Source: an uncultured Draconibacterium sp. (GTDB taxonomy: Bacteria > Bacteroidota > Bacteroidia > Bacteroidales > Prolixibacteraceae). From it: DNA of 59,051 nucleotides. The translations under genes were made by a program, and so were the position numbers. The stretch is from contig NZ_CAJXTC010000032.1 of NCBI RefSeq assembly GCF_913060805.1, positions 1-59,051 of the forward strand. The letters run 5' to 3'. The notes under the pieces were generated by a model. It did not search any database, was not told the origin of the DNA, and saw only the letters and a list, made by a program, of their open reading frames with translations. Shown here in pieces: positions 1 to 8,305 of the stretch. How positions within the stretch are numbered: the stretch's first letter is position 1; every line of letters begins with the position of its first letter.

Positions 1-303
1 AAAACTGAAAACCTAACGGTGCAAGACCTAACGGAACAACGTCGTCAGGAAAAAGTAGACCAGGACAACGAAGAATATAAATTGTTGCGCGAGGCTGTTG
101 ATACAGCTTACGAAAAAATTGTATCGCGAATTAATGCGCTGGTTGAACTGGAAATGAGTACTCCGGAAATTGATAATTTTATTCAATTAACAAACAACCA
201 GATAACCGATTACGAAAATGAGCTGGCTGCACGCCAGGGACGTACCGACAGTGAGCCTGAAGAAGCGGAACCTATTCCTCCAACTTCGGGCGAAGAAGTA
301 TAA
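1..303 (+). CDS. 3' end of an unidentified coiled-coil protein (partial)
   Basis: The frame is open from the first base of the window, so the gene starts upstream; the GTG at 19 is an internal codon. The visible ~100 residues are highly charged and helical with heptad-like spacing, then end in an acidic, proline-containing tail (SEPEEAEPIPPTSGEEV). No catalytic or binding motif is visible and I do not recognise the family. An intrinsic terminator follows 20-50 bases after the stop, so this is the last gene of its transcript and is unrelated to the convergent xylan operon. Confidence 0.6.
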   Translation, partial: KTENLTVQDLTEQRRQEKVDQDNEEYKLLREAVDTAYEKIVSRINALVELEMSTPEIDNFIQLTNNQITDYENELAARQGRTDSEPEEAEPIPPTSGEEV

Positions 304-324
304 CGTGTTTGATTTGTGGAGAAC

Positions 325-360
325 AAAGGCATCCTTCCTTCGGGTTGGGTGCTTTTTTTG
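325..360 (+). terminator. Rho-independent terminator of the upstream gene
   Basis: GCATCC at 329-334 pairs with GGGTGC at 347-352, closing a short loop, and is followed directly by a run of seven T. It lies just after the TAA at 301-303. Confidence 0.65.
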
Positions 361-364
361 TGGC

Positions 365-404
365 AAAAAAAAGGGATTCTATCTCTAAAAAAAGATGGAG
401 TCCC
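365..404 (-). terminator. Terminator of the glucuronoxylan operon
   Basis: On the minus strand GGGACTCCATC pairs with GATAGAATCCC around an A/T loop (two G-U wobbles) and is followed by eight T. It lies 37 bases beyond the uxuA stop and should end the long minus-strand transcript. Confidence 0.65.
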
Positions 405-440
405 CCGGCATCCTGGTTATTGTGGCTTAGAAGTATGTAG

Positions 441-1655
441 TTATACTTGCTTCGCCAGCATAAATTCAATTCCATGCATCAATCCGTCCAGCTCAGCCAA
501 ACCTTTTAATCGCCCGATTAACGGATACCCCGGATTGTAATCGTGTTTGTAATCGTCCATAATCCGGATGCCATGATCGGGGCGAACCGGCATTTTCACA
601 TCGCTTCTGCCCGATTGAATTCTGCGTTTCTGTTCTTTTATCAGGGCGAACATTATTTTCATCATATCCTGCGAACCGTTTAAATGCCCCGATTCGTAGA
701 AACTGCCGTCTTCAAGCAAAAGCGTATTTCGCAAATGCACAAAATGAATGCGGTCGCGGGTTTTTTCAATCACTTCCAGCAAATTGTTTTCTTTGCGTGC
801 TGAGAGCGATCCGGCACAAAAAGTTACACCGTTGTTGGGCGAAGTATTCGCTTCAAAAAGCCACTCGTAATCCTCCAGTTGACCAATGATACGTGGTAAT
901 CCCAACACCGGAAACGGTGGATCGTCGGGATGGATGGCCAGCTTTACTCCGGCTTCCTCAGCAACCGGGATTACATCCTCGAGAAAGGCTTTTAAGTTGT
1001 TGCGCAGTTGTTCTTTCCCGATGCTCTTGTAACGGTCGATAAACTCCAGGAAAAGGCCTTTCGGATCCGAAACGGAACCGTCAATCACACCATCGATAAA
1101 ACCTTGGGTAACCACAATAATATTGTAGGCCAACTCTTCGGCTTCCTGCTCTGTCATCTTCTCAAAAACGGCTTTTGCCTTTTCAACGATTTCCGCCGGA
1201 TAATCAGCTTCGGCGCCCGGGCGTTTTAGTATAAAAGCATCGAAAGCCACAAAAGTGGGGAAATCAAAGTACATCGATTCTCCGCCATTTTTCATCTTAA
1301 AATGCAGATCGGTGCGTGCCCAATCCAACACCGGCATAAAATTGTAGCAGATCGTATCGATACCACACTCGCCAAGGTTTCGTACCGACTGCTGGTAATT
1401 GGCAACAAGTCGTTCGCGGTCGTTCGAGCAGATTTTGATGCCTTCCGAAACCGGAAGACTCTCCACAACACTCCAGCGCATTCCACGCTTTTCGATGGCT
1501 GTTTTCACCTTCAAAATCTCTTCAACCGGCCACACTTCGCCATTCGGAATATGATGCAGGGCGGTAACCACTCCTTCAACTCCCATTTGCTGCAAATCAT
1601 CAAGCGTTACCATGTCTTTTTCGCCAAACCAACGCCACGTTTTTTCTAATGCCAT
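441..1655 (-). CDS. uxuA: D-mannonate dehydratase
   Basis: Dehydrates D-mannonate to 2-keto-3-deoxy-D-gluconate in the cytoplasm, a step of D-glucuronate catabolism. The 404-residue product begins MALEKTWRWFGEKDMV and carries the UxuA-type TIM-barrel sequence, including GMRWSVVESLPVSEGIK, LAIHPDDPPFP and the C-terminal RPDHGIRI. The open frame continues 19 codons upstream, but the ATG at 1655 has an AGAAGGAAA ribosome-binding stretch just before it and matches the family N-terminus. It is the last gene of the xylan operon, after the SDR partner, so it probably handles glucuronate released by the GH67 enzyme. No glucuronate isomerase (UxaC) or KDG kinase is in the window. Confidence 0.93.
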   Translation of the reverse strand: MALEKTWRWFGEKDMVTLDDLQQMGVEGVVTALHHIPNGEVWPVEEILKVKTAIEKRGMRWSVVESLPVSEGIKICSNDRERLVANYQQSVRNLGECGIDTICYNFMPVLDWARTDLHFKMKNGGESMYFDFPTFVAFDAFILKRPGAEADYPAEIVEKAKAVFEKMTEQEAEELAYNIIVVTQGFIDGVIDGSVSDPKGLFLEFIDRYKSIGKEQLRNNLKAFLEDVIPVAEEAGVKLAIHPDDPPFPVLGLPRIIGQLEDYEWLFEANTSPNNGVTFCAGSLSARKENNLLEVIEKTRDRIHFVHLRNTLLLEDGSFYESGHLNGSQDMMKIMFALIKEQKRRIQSGRSDVKMPVRPDHGIRIMDDYKHDYNPGYPLIGRLKGLAELDGLMHGIEFMLAKQV

Positions 1656-1765
1656 TTTCCTTCTTTTACCAACTTTTTGAATAACGAAAGTGGCGATACC
1701 CAGCACAGGCACACCACTTTCTTTTATCTATTCTTAAAACAAATTAATTATGGTCGTGTTCAAAT

Positions 1766-2572
1766 TTACACACCGCTAAACGAGCTGAAACCACCGTCAA
1801 CAGGAAGAATTACACCTGTTATAAATGATGCCGCATCGGAGCATAAAAACTGCACCGCGCCGTTCAGCTCTTTAATGTCGCCAAAGCGCCCCATTGGTGT
1901 GCGGGCCAGTACTTTTTTGCTTCGTTCGGTGTACGATCCATCCGGATTGATCAACACATTTCGGTTTTGGTCGCCAATAAAAAAGCCCGGAGCAATCGAG
2001 TTCACTCGCACCTTTTCGCTGAATTTGGTCGCCATTTCCATGGCCATCCACTGCGTAAAAATATTAATGGCAGTTTTGGCTGTTGAATAACCCAAAACCC
2101 TTGTAATGGCCGAGTAAGTAGCCATCGACGAAATAGTGATGATACTTCCCTCGCCACGGTTTGCCATGGCCTCGCCAAACACCAGACTTGGGTAAACGGT
2201 TCCGTTCATATTCAAATCGTTAACGCGTTCGAAGTCCTCGATTTTCATATCGAAAACCGTTTGTTCCTCGGTTAATGTTGCACCCGGAAGATTTCCTCCG
2301 GCAGCGTTTATCAGGATATCGATCTGCCCCCATGTTTCGAGGATCGTTTCGCGCGTTTGTTTTAACTCGCTCATATCCAATACACTCGACACAAAACCAA
2401 CGACCTCGCCCCCAAATTGTTTCAACTCTTCAACACGGTTATTTACGTTCTCTTCGCGAATATCGAGAATGGCCACTTTAACGCCGGCCTCGATTAAACT
2501 GCGGGCGATACTTCCGCCCAAAACGCCGCCACCGCCTGTAACGATGGCAACTTTATCTTTTAAACTAAACAT
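1766..2572 (-). CDS. SDR-family D-mannonate oxidoreductase (fructuronate reductase)
   Basis: A 268-residue classical short-chain dehydrogenase. The Rossmann motif TGGGGVLG is near residue 12, NAAG near 90, a catalytic Ser in ITISSMATYS and the YSTAK active site follow, and the C-terminus has the usual PVDGG. It most likely interconverts D-fructuronate and D-mannonate with NAD(P)H, the role that SDR proteins next to uxuA play in Gram-positive and Bacteroidota genomes (UxuB/YjmF type). That substrate is inferred from its position between uxuA and the xylan genes; the fold alone would fit other sugar acids or polyols. It is cytoplasmic, with no signal peptide. Confidence 0.82.
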   Translation of the reverse strand: MFSLKDKVAIVTGGGGVLGGSIARSLIEAGVKVAILDIREENVNNRVEELKQFGGEVVGFVSSVLDMSELKQTRETILETWGQIDILINAAGGNLPGATLTEEQTVFDMKIEDFERVNDLNMNGTVYPSLVFGEAMANRGEGSIITISSMATYSAITRVLGYSTAKTAINIFTQWMAMEMATKFSEKVRVNSIAPGFFIGDQNRNVLINPDGSYTERSKKVLARTPMGRFGDIKELNGAVQFLCSDAASFITGVILPVDGGFSSFSGV

Positions 2573-2589
2573 TTCTTTACTTATTAAAT

Positions 2590-3561
2590 TTATTCTGCTG
2601 TTCCTTCTATCGTAATAATTTTTCCTTCGGCATCATATTCCAGTTCCACAACTTTCATGCTGCGCAGCCAGGTTTTGCCATTTGAAGGTACACAATCGTG
2701 ATGAAACAGGTACCATTTTCCTTTGAATTCAACAATTGAGTGATGCGTTGTCCAGCCCACAACCGGCGTTAAAATTACGCCCTGGTAAGTAAACGGACCA
2801 TAAGGATTGTCGCCAATAGCGTAGCACAATTTGTGCGTGTTTCCGGTTGAATACGAGAAGTAATATTTACCGTTGTATTTGTGCATCCACGAAGCTTCGA
2901 AAAAACGTCGGTCGTGGTCGCCGGCTTTTATCGGCTTGCCGTTTTCATCCAGAATAACCAGCGCCTTTGGTTCTTCGCCAAATTCCAGCATATCGTCGCT
3001 GAGTTTGGCAATTCGTGCCGGCAATGCCTGCTCATCATCGCCCGGTTCCTGACCACATTCAATGGCTTTGTTGTTGCGGTAACGCTGCAACTGGCCACCC
3101 CACAAACCGCCAAAATACATGTAATGGCTGCCATCCTCATCCTCAAAAACACACGGATCGATGGAGTAACTTCCTTTCATCGGCGCTTCCTGCGGAACGA
3201 ACGGCCCCTCAGGTTTATCGCTGATGGCCACACCAATCCTGAAAATATCGGTCTGGTCTTTCAGCGGAAAATAGAGGTAGTACTTTCCGTTTTTATAAGC
3301 ACAGTCGCTGTCCCACAGCTGGCGGCCCGACCACGGAATGTCTTTCACATCGAGCGCTACGCCATGATCGGTAACTTCTCCGTCAATTTCATCCATCGAA
3401 AAAACATGATAATCGCGCATATCGAAATGGTCGCCCAAATCGTTTTCGGGAATACCCGACTCAACATCGTGCGACGGGTAAATGTAGATTTTTCCGTTAA
3501 AAACATGTGCTGCCGGATCGGCAGTATAAAGGTCATCTACAAGGTATCGTGCTTTCTTCAT
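2590..3561 (-). CDS. Cytoplasmic GH43 glycosidase (beta-xylosidase/arabinofuranosidase type)
   Basis: A 323-residue single-domain GH43 five-bladed propeller without a signal peptide, so it acts on imported oligosaccharides. The three catalytic carboxylates are visible: the base Asp15 in TADPAAHV, the pKa-modulating Asp135 in SIDPCVFED and the acid Glu222 in FFEASWMHKY. In this operon it should hydrolyse xylo-oligosaccharides, or remove arabinose from them, after uptake by the GPH symporter. The exact specificity cannot be read from sequence. It starts 18 bases upstream of the SDR gene and is separated from the upstream GH10 gene by an intercistronic hairpin. Confidence 0.88.
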   Translation of the reverse strand: MKKARYLVDDLYTADPAAHVFNGKIYIYPSHDVESGIPENDLGDHFDMRDYHVFSMDEIDGEVTDHGVALDVKDIPWSGRQLWDSDCAYKNGKYYLYFPLKDQTDIFRIGVAISDKPEGPFVPQEAPMKGSYSIDPCVFEDEDGSHYMYFGGLWGGQLQRYRNNKAIECGQEPGDDEQALPARIAKLSDDMLEFGEEPKALVILDENGKPIKAGDHDRRFFEASWMHKYNGKYYFSYSTGNTHKLCYAIGDNPYGPFTYQGVILTPVVGWTTHHSIVEFKGKWYLFHHDCVPSNGKTWLRSMKVVELEYDAEGKIITIEGTAE

Positions 3562-3625
3562 TTTACTATAAATTTTGCTTTCTAATCATTCAATTCTATT
3601 GCGTTCGGGAATTTCAAATAAAATA

Positions 3626-3657
3626 TCCGGGAGCTGCCCTATGGTGCACCCCCCGGA
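3626..3657 (-). terminator. Intercistronic hairpin/attenuator before the GH43 gene
   Basis: TCCGGG (3626-3631) pairs with CCCGGA (3652-3657). On the transcribed strand the stem is followed by TATTTTATTT. It may partly terminate or protect the mRNA between the GH10 and GH43 genes; function is inferred. Confidence 0.4.
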
Positions 3658-3678
3658 AAAACTAACTACCTAACTAAA

Positions 3679-4821
3679 CTAATTTATATTTTCAGGCTGG
3701 TTGGCCTCATTAATCAACTTTGCCACAATACTTTTTGGCTGGTAATCGCGATCGAACAACAGCGGGTAATCGGTACGTCCGTGCACCGGAAAATCGTTTT
3801 TCCACGAGGTAGCATCCGAAACGCCCCAAAGCGTTACACGCGAGATTACATCAGAGTGTTTCAGAAACAACTGAAAGAAATCGAGCATGCGGTTATCCCA
3901 CAATTCCATTTCGTTATGCGGAACTCCGGCGGTGTACGGATTCAGTTGTTGCTGGTACTCGAAACTGGTTGAAATATCGGCACCAACATCCTGGCGCGGC
4001 TGTGGCAAAATCGACATATCCAGCTCAGTAATCATCACTTTCATTCCTTCGCCGGCGTATGCTTCAATCGCTTTTTCATACTCGTCAATCGAAGGGCCGT
4101 CCATTCCAATGTGTCCCTGCATGCCAATGCCGTCAATCCGGATTCCTTCGGCTTTTAAATCGCGCACCATTTGAACCACGGCGTCGCGTCTTCCAGGGTA
4201 CCATTCGTTGTAATCGTTGTAATACAATTCGGCATCAGGATCGGCTTCGTGGGCAAACTGAAACGCCAGTTTTATAAAGTCTTTTCCAACAATCTGGTAG
4301 AACTTGCTTTCCCTCCAGCTGCCGTCTTCCAAAAACGCTTCGTTAACCACATCCCAGCCTTTTATTCGGCCTTTATAACGACCAACAACCGTGTAAATAT
4401 GGTTTTTCATACGTTCGATCATCACTTCGCGCGAAACGTCGTTTCCTTCGGCATCGGTGAAAAACCATTTTGGTGCCTGCGAATGCCAGATCAAACAATG
4501 GCCGGTGATAAATTTGTTGTTGGCCTCGCCAAAATCCACAAACTGATCGGCCAGAGAAAAATCAAATTCGCCCTCTTGCGGCTGGATTTCCTCGCTTTTC
4601 ATACAGTTTTCGGGAACAATGGCATCAAACTGACTTTTAATCACACCAACAGCCGCCGAATCCTCCCCGGTGATTTGCCATTCGTTCATGGCCGTTCCGA
4701 TATAAAACTTGCCTTGAAAAGCATCTTTTAAAGTTTCCGGGGTTTTCTTTTTTGATGTGCTGCAAGCAAAGGTAACTGCCGCAAGCGCTATCAATGCAAT
4801 GAATATTCTGCTGTTTCGCAT
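3679..4821 (-). CDS. GH10 endo-beta-1,4-xylanase, lipoprotein
   Basis: A retaining xylanase that cuts the xylan backbone, 380 residues from the ATG at 4821. That start is chosen because it begins a lipoprotein signal (MRNSRIFIALIALAAVTFAC, lipid Cys20); the open frame extends 11 codons further. The GH10 acid/base is Glu161 in WDVVNEAF and the nucleophile Glu266 in ITELDMS; the substrate-binding HCLIWHSQ segment is also present. It is expected on the outer membrane or facing the periplasm, trimming xylan or imported oligomers. It follows the symporter gene by 35 bases. A second, secreted GH10 lies two genes upstream, suggesting a division between extracellular and membrane-bound cleavage. Confidence 0.93.
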   Translation of the reverse strand: MRNSRIFIALIALAAVTFACSTSKKKTPETLKDAFQGKFYIGTAMNEWQITGEDSAAVGVIKSQFDAIVPENCMKSEEIQPQEGEFDFSLADQFVDFGEANNKFITGHCLIWHSQAPKWFFTDAEGNDVSREVMIERMKNHIYTVVGRYKGRIKGWDVVNEAFLEDGSWRESKFYQIVGKDFIKLAFQFAHEADPDAELYYNDYNEWYPGRRDAVVQMVRDLKAEGIRIDGIGMQGHIGMDGPSIDEYEKAIEAYAGEGMKVMITELDMSILPQPRQDVGADISTSFEYQQQLNPYTAGVPHNEMELWDNRMLDFFQLFLKHSDVISRVTLWGVSDATSWKNDFPVHGRTDYPLLFDRDYQPKSIVAKLINEANQPENIN

Positions 4822-4856
4822 GTGATTATTTTTTAGGTTTTTATATAAAATCAAGT

Positions 4857-6311
4857 TTATACTCTTTTTGATAAAAGGTCTTTCTGAATCTGAACTTCTT
4901 TGCTTTTATTGATTTCGTAGAAGAACAGCAATGCAACGCCGATTAAAAACGGAATAGACGGGTAAATACTTACCAGCATTTTTGCTCCCTGAGCCACACT
5001 TTCGGGCTGAACCAGTTCCTGACCGGCTGCCACTGCGTCTTTCGAAACGTAGCCGTACAAACCAAGAATCCAGGTAACAATGGCACCTCCAATAGCCAGT
5101 CCGGCTTTCAGTCCCACCATCATTGCCGAGAAGATTATAGCTGTTGCGCGGCGGTTGTTAATCCACTCCGAATAGTCGGCCACATCGGCGATCATCGCCC
5201 AAAGAATTGGTGTGGTTACACCATAGAAAAACATATGCAATGCCTGCGCTATAAACATCAATCGCACATCTTCAGGATTGTAAAAAATGAAAGAAGCAAT
5301 AAACAGGGTGGCAATAAATAAAGTAATTCCGAACACATCTCGTTTTCCGAATTTATCCGCCAGTTTTCTTGACACCGCAATACCGATCATCGAAAAAATG
5401 ATTCCTCCGGCGTTGAATAATCCAAAGCCTGCTGATGCTACATCCGACTCAAAAAAGTTCAACCCAATTGCCGAAAGCGAATCTAAAATTGGCTGGATAA
5501 AACTTTGCAATGCCGCCTCGTCAACGTAGTTATTAAAATAATAAACGTACGATCCGCCTTTCATGGCAAGCGTAACAAACACAAGAATTGTTAGCGTTAA
5601 CATGATGATCCACGGACGGTTTTTAAATAAATCTCTCAAATCTTCTTTTAAACTTGCTTGTTGCTCGGGACGAGGAACCACGCGCTCTTTTGTGGTCAGA
5701 AAAGTGATCAGCAAAAGTACGGTACCAATGATGGCCATCCAGGTCATTACCGATTCAATTCCGGCCGCTTTATCGCCATTTCCCACGTGTAAAATGATCG
5801 GCAACATAAATACCTGCACAAAAAACTGTGCAAACATTACCGCCGCAAAACGGTACGACGAAAGGCTGTTTCGCTCCGACATGTCGCCGGTTAGCACGCC
5901 ACTTAATGCCGAATAAGGCAGGTTACTTGCCGCGTAAGCCAGCAGCAACAAAGTGTAAGTTCCGGCGGCGTAAATCAGCTTTCCTTTGTACGAAAAATCG
6001 GGTGTTGTAAATGCCAGCAAAGCAATTACACCCAGCGGAATGGCCGTAAACAAAATCCAGGGGCGAAATTTTCCCCAGCGCGAATGCGTTCGGTCGGCCA
6101 AAGCACCAATAATCGGGTTAAAAGCAAAAGCTGCTACCAGTCCTACCACCAGCATAATTACTGATGCGTGTTCGTTCTGCAATCCATAAATGTCAGTATA
6201 GAAAAACGCCAGGAAAGTAACCAGGGTTTGAAACACCAGGTTGGCAGCCAGGTCGCCGAGGCTGTATCCAATTTTTTCTATTACAGAAACTTTCTGTGAG
6301 TTCGTATCCAT
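4857..6311 (-). CDS. GPH-family (MelB/XynP-like) oligosaccharide:cation symporter
   Basis: An inner-membrane transporter of 484 residues with about 12 hydrophobic segments. The start EKIGYSLGDLAANLVFQT is typical of glycoside-pentoside-hexuronide symporters, and IGALADRTHSRWGKFRPW carries the family loop 2-3 motif. It probably imports xylo-oligosaccharides or aldouronic acids produced by the two GH10 enzymes, for the cytoplasmic GH43 and UxuA/SDR enzymes downstream. Substrate is inferred from context. Confidence 0.9.
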   Translation of the reverse strand: MDTNSQKVSVIEKIGYSLGDLAANLVFQTLVTFLAFFYTDIYGLQNEHASVIMLVVGLVAAFAFNPIIGALADRTHSRWGKFRPWILFTAIPLGVIALLAFTTPDFSYKGKLIYAAGTYTLLLLAYAASNLPYSALSGVLTGDMSERNSLSSYRFAAVMFAQFFVQVFMLPIILHVGNGDKAAGIESVMTWMAIIGTVLLLITFLTTKERVVPRPEQQASLKEDLRDLFKNRPWIIMLTLTILVFVTLAMKGGSYVYYFNNYVDEAALQSFIQPILDSLSAIGLNFFESDVASAGFGLFNAGGIIFSMIGIAVSRKLADKFGKRDVFGITLFIATLFIASFIFYNPEDVRLMFIAQALHMFFYGVTTPILWAMIADVADYSEWINNRRATAIIFSAMMVGLKAGLAIGGAIVTWILGLYGYVSKDAVAAGQELVQPESVAQGAKMLVSIYPSIPFLIGVALLFFYEINKSKEVQIQKDLLSKRV

Positions 6312-6374
6312 TTGATTTGGTTTTTTATGTATTAATCTTTGATTTCTATTTTTGGCTCGTTCATTATTGAAGTT

Positions 6375-8279
6375 TTAATCAATAAGAAGAAGTTTCATTG
6401 TTTCAATGCGATCGCCGGCAACAAACCGACAGATATAAACTCCGCGATTCAATTTATTTCCGGTGTTATTCGCCGCGTTCCAGGTAACTATGTGCGTTCC
6501 GGCATCAAGGTTTTCGTCCACTAAAGCAGTGACTTCCCTGCCGGCAGCATCCAAAATTTTTATGCTTACATGTTCGCTTCGTTTTAAATCGAACTGAATT
6601 TTTGTAGAAGAACTGAACGGATTCGGGAAACTCTTTATTCGAACAGCATCCCGATAAAGTATATCTTCGGTTGCCGTAGTCAATACGGTTTCTTGTACAT
6701 ACTCGGCAAGCCATGTAAATGCAGGTCGCAAGGTTCCGTCGGACCTTACCAGGTAACAGGTTTCCTGCCACATATCGTTTTCGTAGTAACCCCACAAAGT
6801 GATGCCCTGAATGGCCGGATGTTCCCAAAGAAGCGGGAAAATTCGTTGATACAATTCCAGCTGCTCATCATCGTCAGGCGTTCCCTCATTATCGATGTTT
6901 CCAAGGTCAAGCTCAGTTATATAAATTGGCAAACCTATTGCAGCCAGCCGGTTTATATTAAAATTCAGCATTGAATTTGGCGTACTTTCCAAGGCAAAGC
7001 GGTGACCTTGCACACCAATTCCGTCAATCAGTCCACGATCGTTTAACAGCTTGATAATTTCAATGTAAGTGTTGGTTGCCGAAGTGCTGTTTATAATCCC
7101 GTAATCGTTGAGTAACAATTCGGCATTTGGGTAATATTTTCGGGCCATTTCGAATGCTTTTATCACCCAGTCCCAGCCGGTTTCGCCGTCGCCGCCCAGC
7201 GCCTCTTTGTAATTGGCTCTTCCGTTTTCACCATCGGGCGGATTGTGGCTTGCCAGCGGCTCATTTACCACATCAACTATATCGGTCTCCGGATAGCGCT
7301 CGGCGCATTTACGAATCCAGTACTCGATGTATTCCAGCTGTTTAGCCTGATCGAGACCCGAAATCCAGTACGGCTGCTGTGATCCCCAAATCAGAGTATG
7401 CTCCTTGAATAAAATATCATTCTCTTTTGCATAAGCGTATAACTCATCAAGTGCCGACCAATCCCAGGTTGTGGTATCGATGTTGTTGGCAATGCTTGCC
7501 CATTTCCCTTCATTTCCGGGCGTTAGCTGATTCCAGATATTTACAAATGAATAGTCGCCTGAAGCTTTCACGTTTCCAAGAAATTTAGGCTTTCCTTCGG
7601 CAAGAGGAGGCCCCGGATATACCGGATCTTCTGGCCAGTCTACTGATCCTGCGAGTTCATTATCCAGCGCTTCAACCGTATAAAATAGATCTGCTTTTCC
7701 AAAAGCTATTTTATCAAACTCAAGGCCGTCTTCGCGGCTTCCGATCTGAAAAGTAAGGCTTAGATTGCCTTCTTCAACCACAAAAGCATCCGGAAAATTT
7801 CCATAAAAGTTATTGGTGATATTTACCCATTTCCAAATTTCGGATCCGGCACCACCTGCATCGTAAACCACATTCTTATCACCTGTAAATCCGCCATCGG
7901 CCAATCCGTTTATCATTACCCAATCGGCAGCGTCAGTCAGGCTTTTTTCGCCAAATCCTGAGGCACTAAAGTAACTGTCATCCTCGAATTCGTTGGCACC
8001 TACACGCATTCTTACAAACAATTGATAGGTGCCCGCACTTTGAAAATCAACCTGGTAAATTATTACACTTTCGCTGCCTCCGGGATACGACGAGCCGGTG
8101 TAGTTAACATCGGTTGTTACATACGACACATCGCCATCGGTAAGCACCGAATAATTGCTTCCCACCGTACCGGATTCAGCTTCAATAATAACGGGTTTTG
8201 CTCCCGCATCGCTGTCCTGAGCAAGGCCGGTGTAATTAAAAAATGTAGTAATCAGTATTAAGGTAAAAATGTGCTTCAT
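6375..8279 (-). CDS. Secreted GH10 xylanase with N-terminal CBM-like domain and T9SS sorting tail
   Basis: A 634-residue multidomain enzyme: signal peptide 1-20; a beta-sandwich carbohydrate-binding-like region about 28-200, opening with PVIIEAESGTVG as in CBM6/35-type modules; the GH10 barrel about 225-545, with acid/base Glu340 in DVVNEPLASH and nucleophile Glu456 in YITELDLG; and a C-terminal type IX secretion sorting domain about 555-634 (KSFPNPFSSSTKIQF, then LDAAGREV, ending RGVYICRFVAGD). The tail indicates export across the outer membrane and attachment to or release from the surface. It should make the first cuts in insoluble xylan. It lies between the GPH symporter and the secreted GH43. 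Confidence 0.93.
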   Translation of the reverse strand: MKHIFTLILITTFFNYTGLAQDSDAGAKPVIIEAESGTVGSNYSVLTDGDVSYVTTDVNYTGSSYPGGSESVIIYQVDFQSAGTYQLFVRMRVGANEFEDDSYFSASGFGEKSLTDAADWVMINGLADGGFTGDKNVVYDAGGAGSEIWKWVNITNNFYGNFPDAFVVEEGNLSLTFQIGSREDGLEFDKIAFGKADLFYTVEALDNELAGSVDWPEDPVYPGPPLAEGKPKFLGNVKASGDYSFVNIWNQLTPGNEGKWASIANNIDTTTWDWSALDELYAYAKENDILFKEHTLIWGSQQPYWISGLDQAKQLEYIEYWIRKCAERYPETDIVDVVNEPLASHNPPDGENGRANYKEALGGDGETGWDWVIKAFEMARKYYPNAELLLNDYGIINSTSATNTYIEIIKLLNDRGLIDGIGVQGHRFALESTPNSMLNFNINRLAAIGLPIYITELDLGNIDNEGTPDDDEQLELYQRIFPLLWEHPAIQGITLWGYYENDMWQETCYLVRSDGTLRPAFTWLAEYVQETVLTTATEDILYRDAVRIKSFPNPFSSSTKIQFDLKRSEHVSIKILDAAGREVTALVDENLDAGTHIVTWNAANNTGNKLNRGVYICRFVAGDRIETMKLLLID

Positions 8280-8305
8280 GTTCTTGATTTTTTGGTATAA
8301 ATATT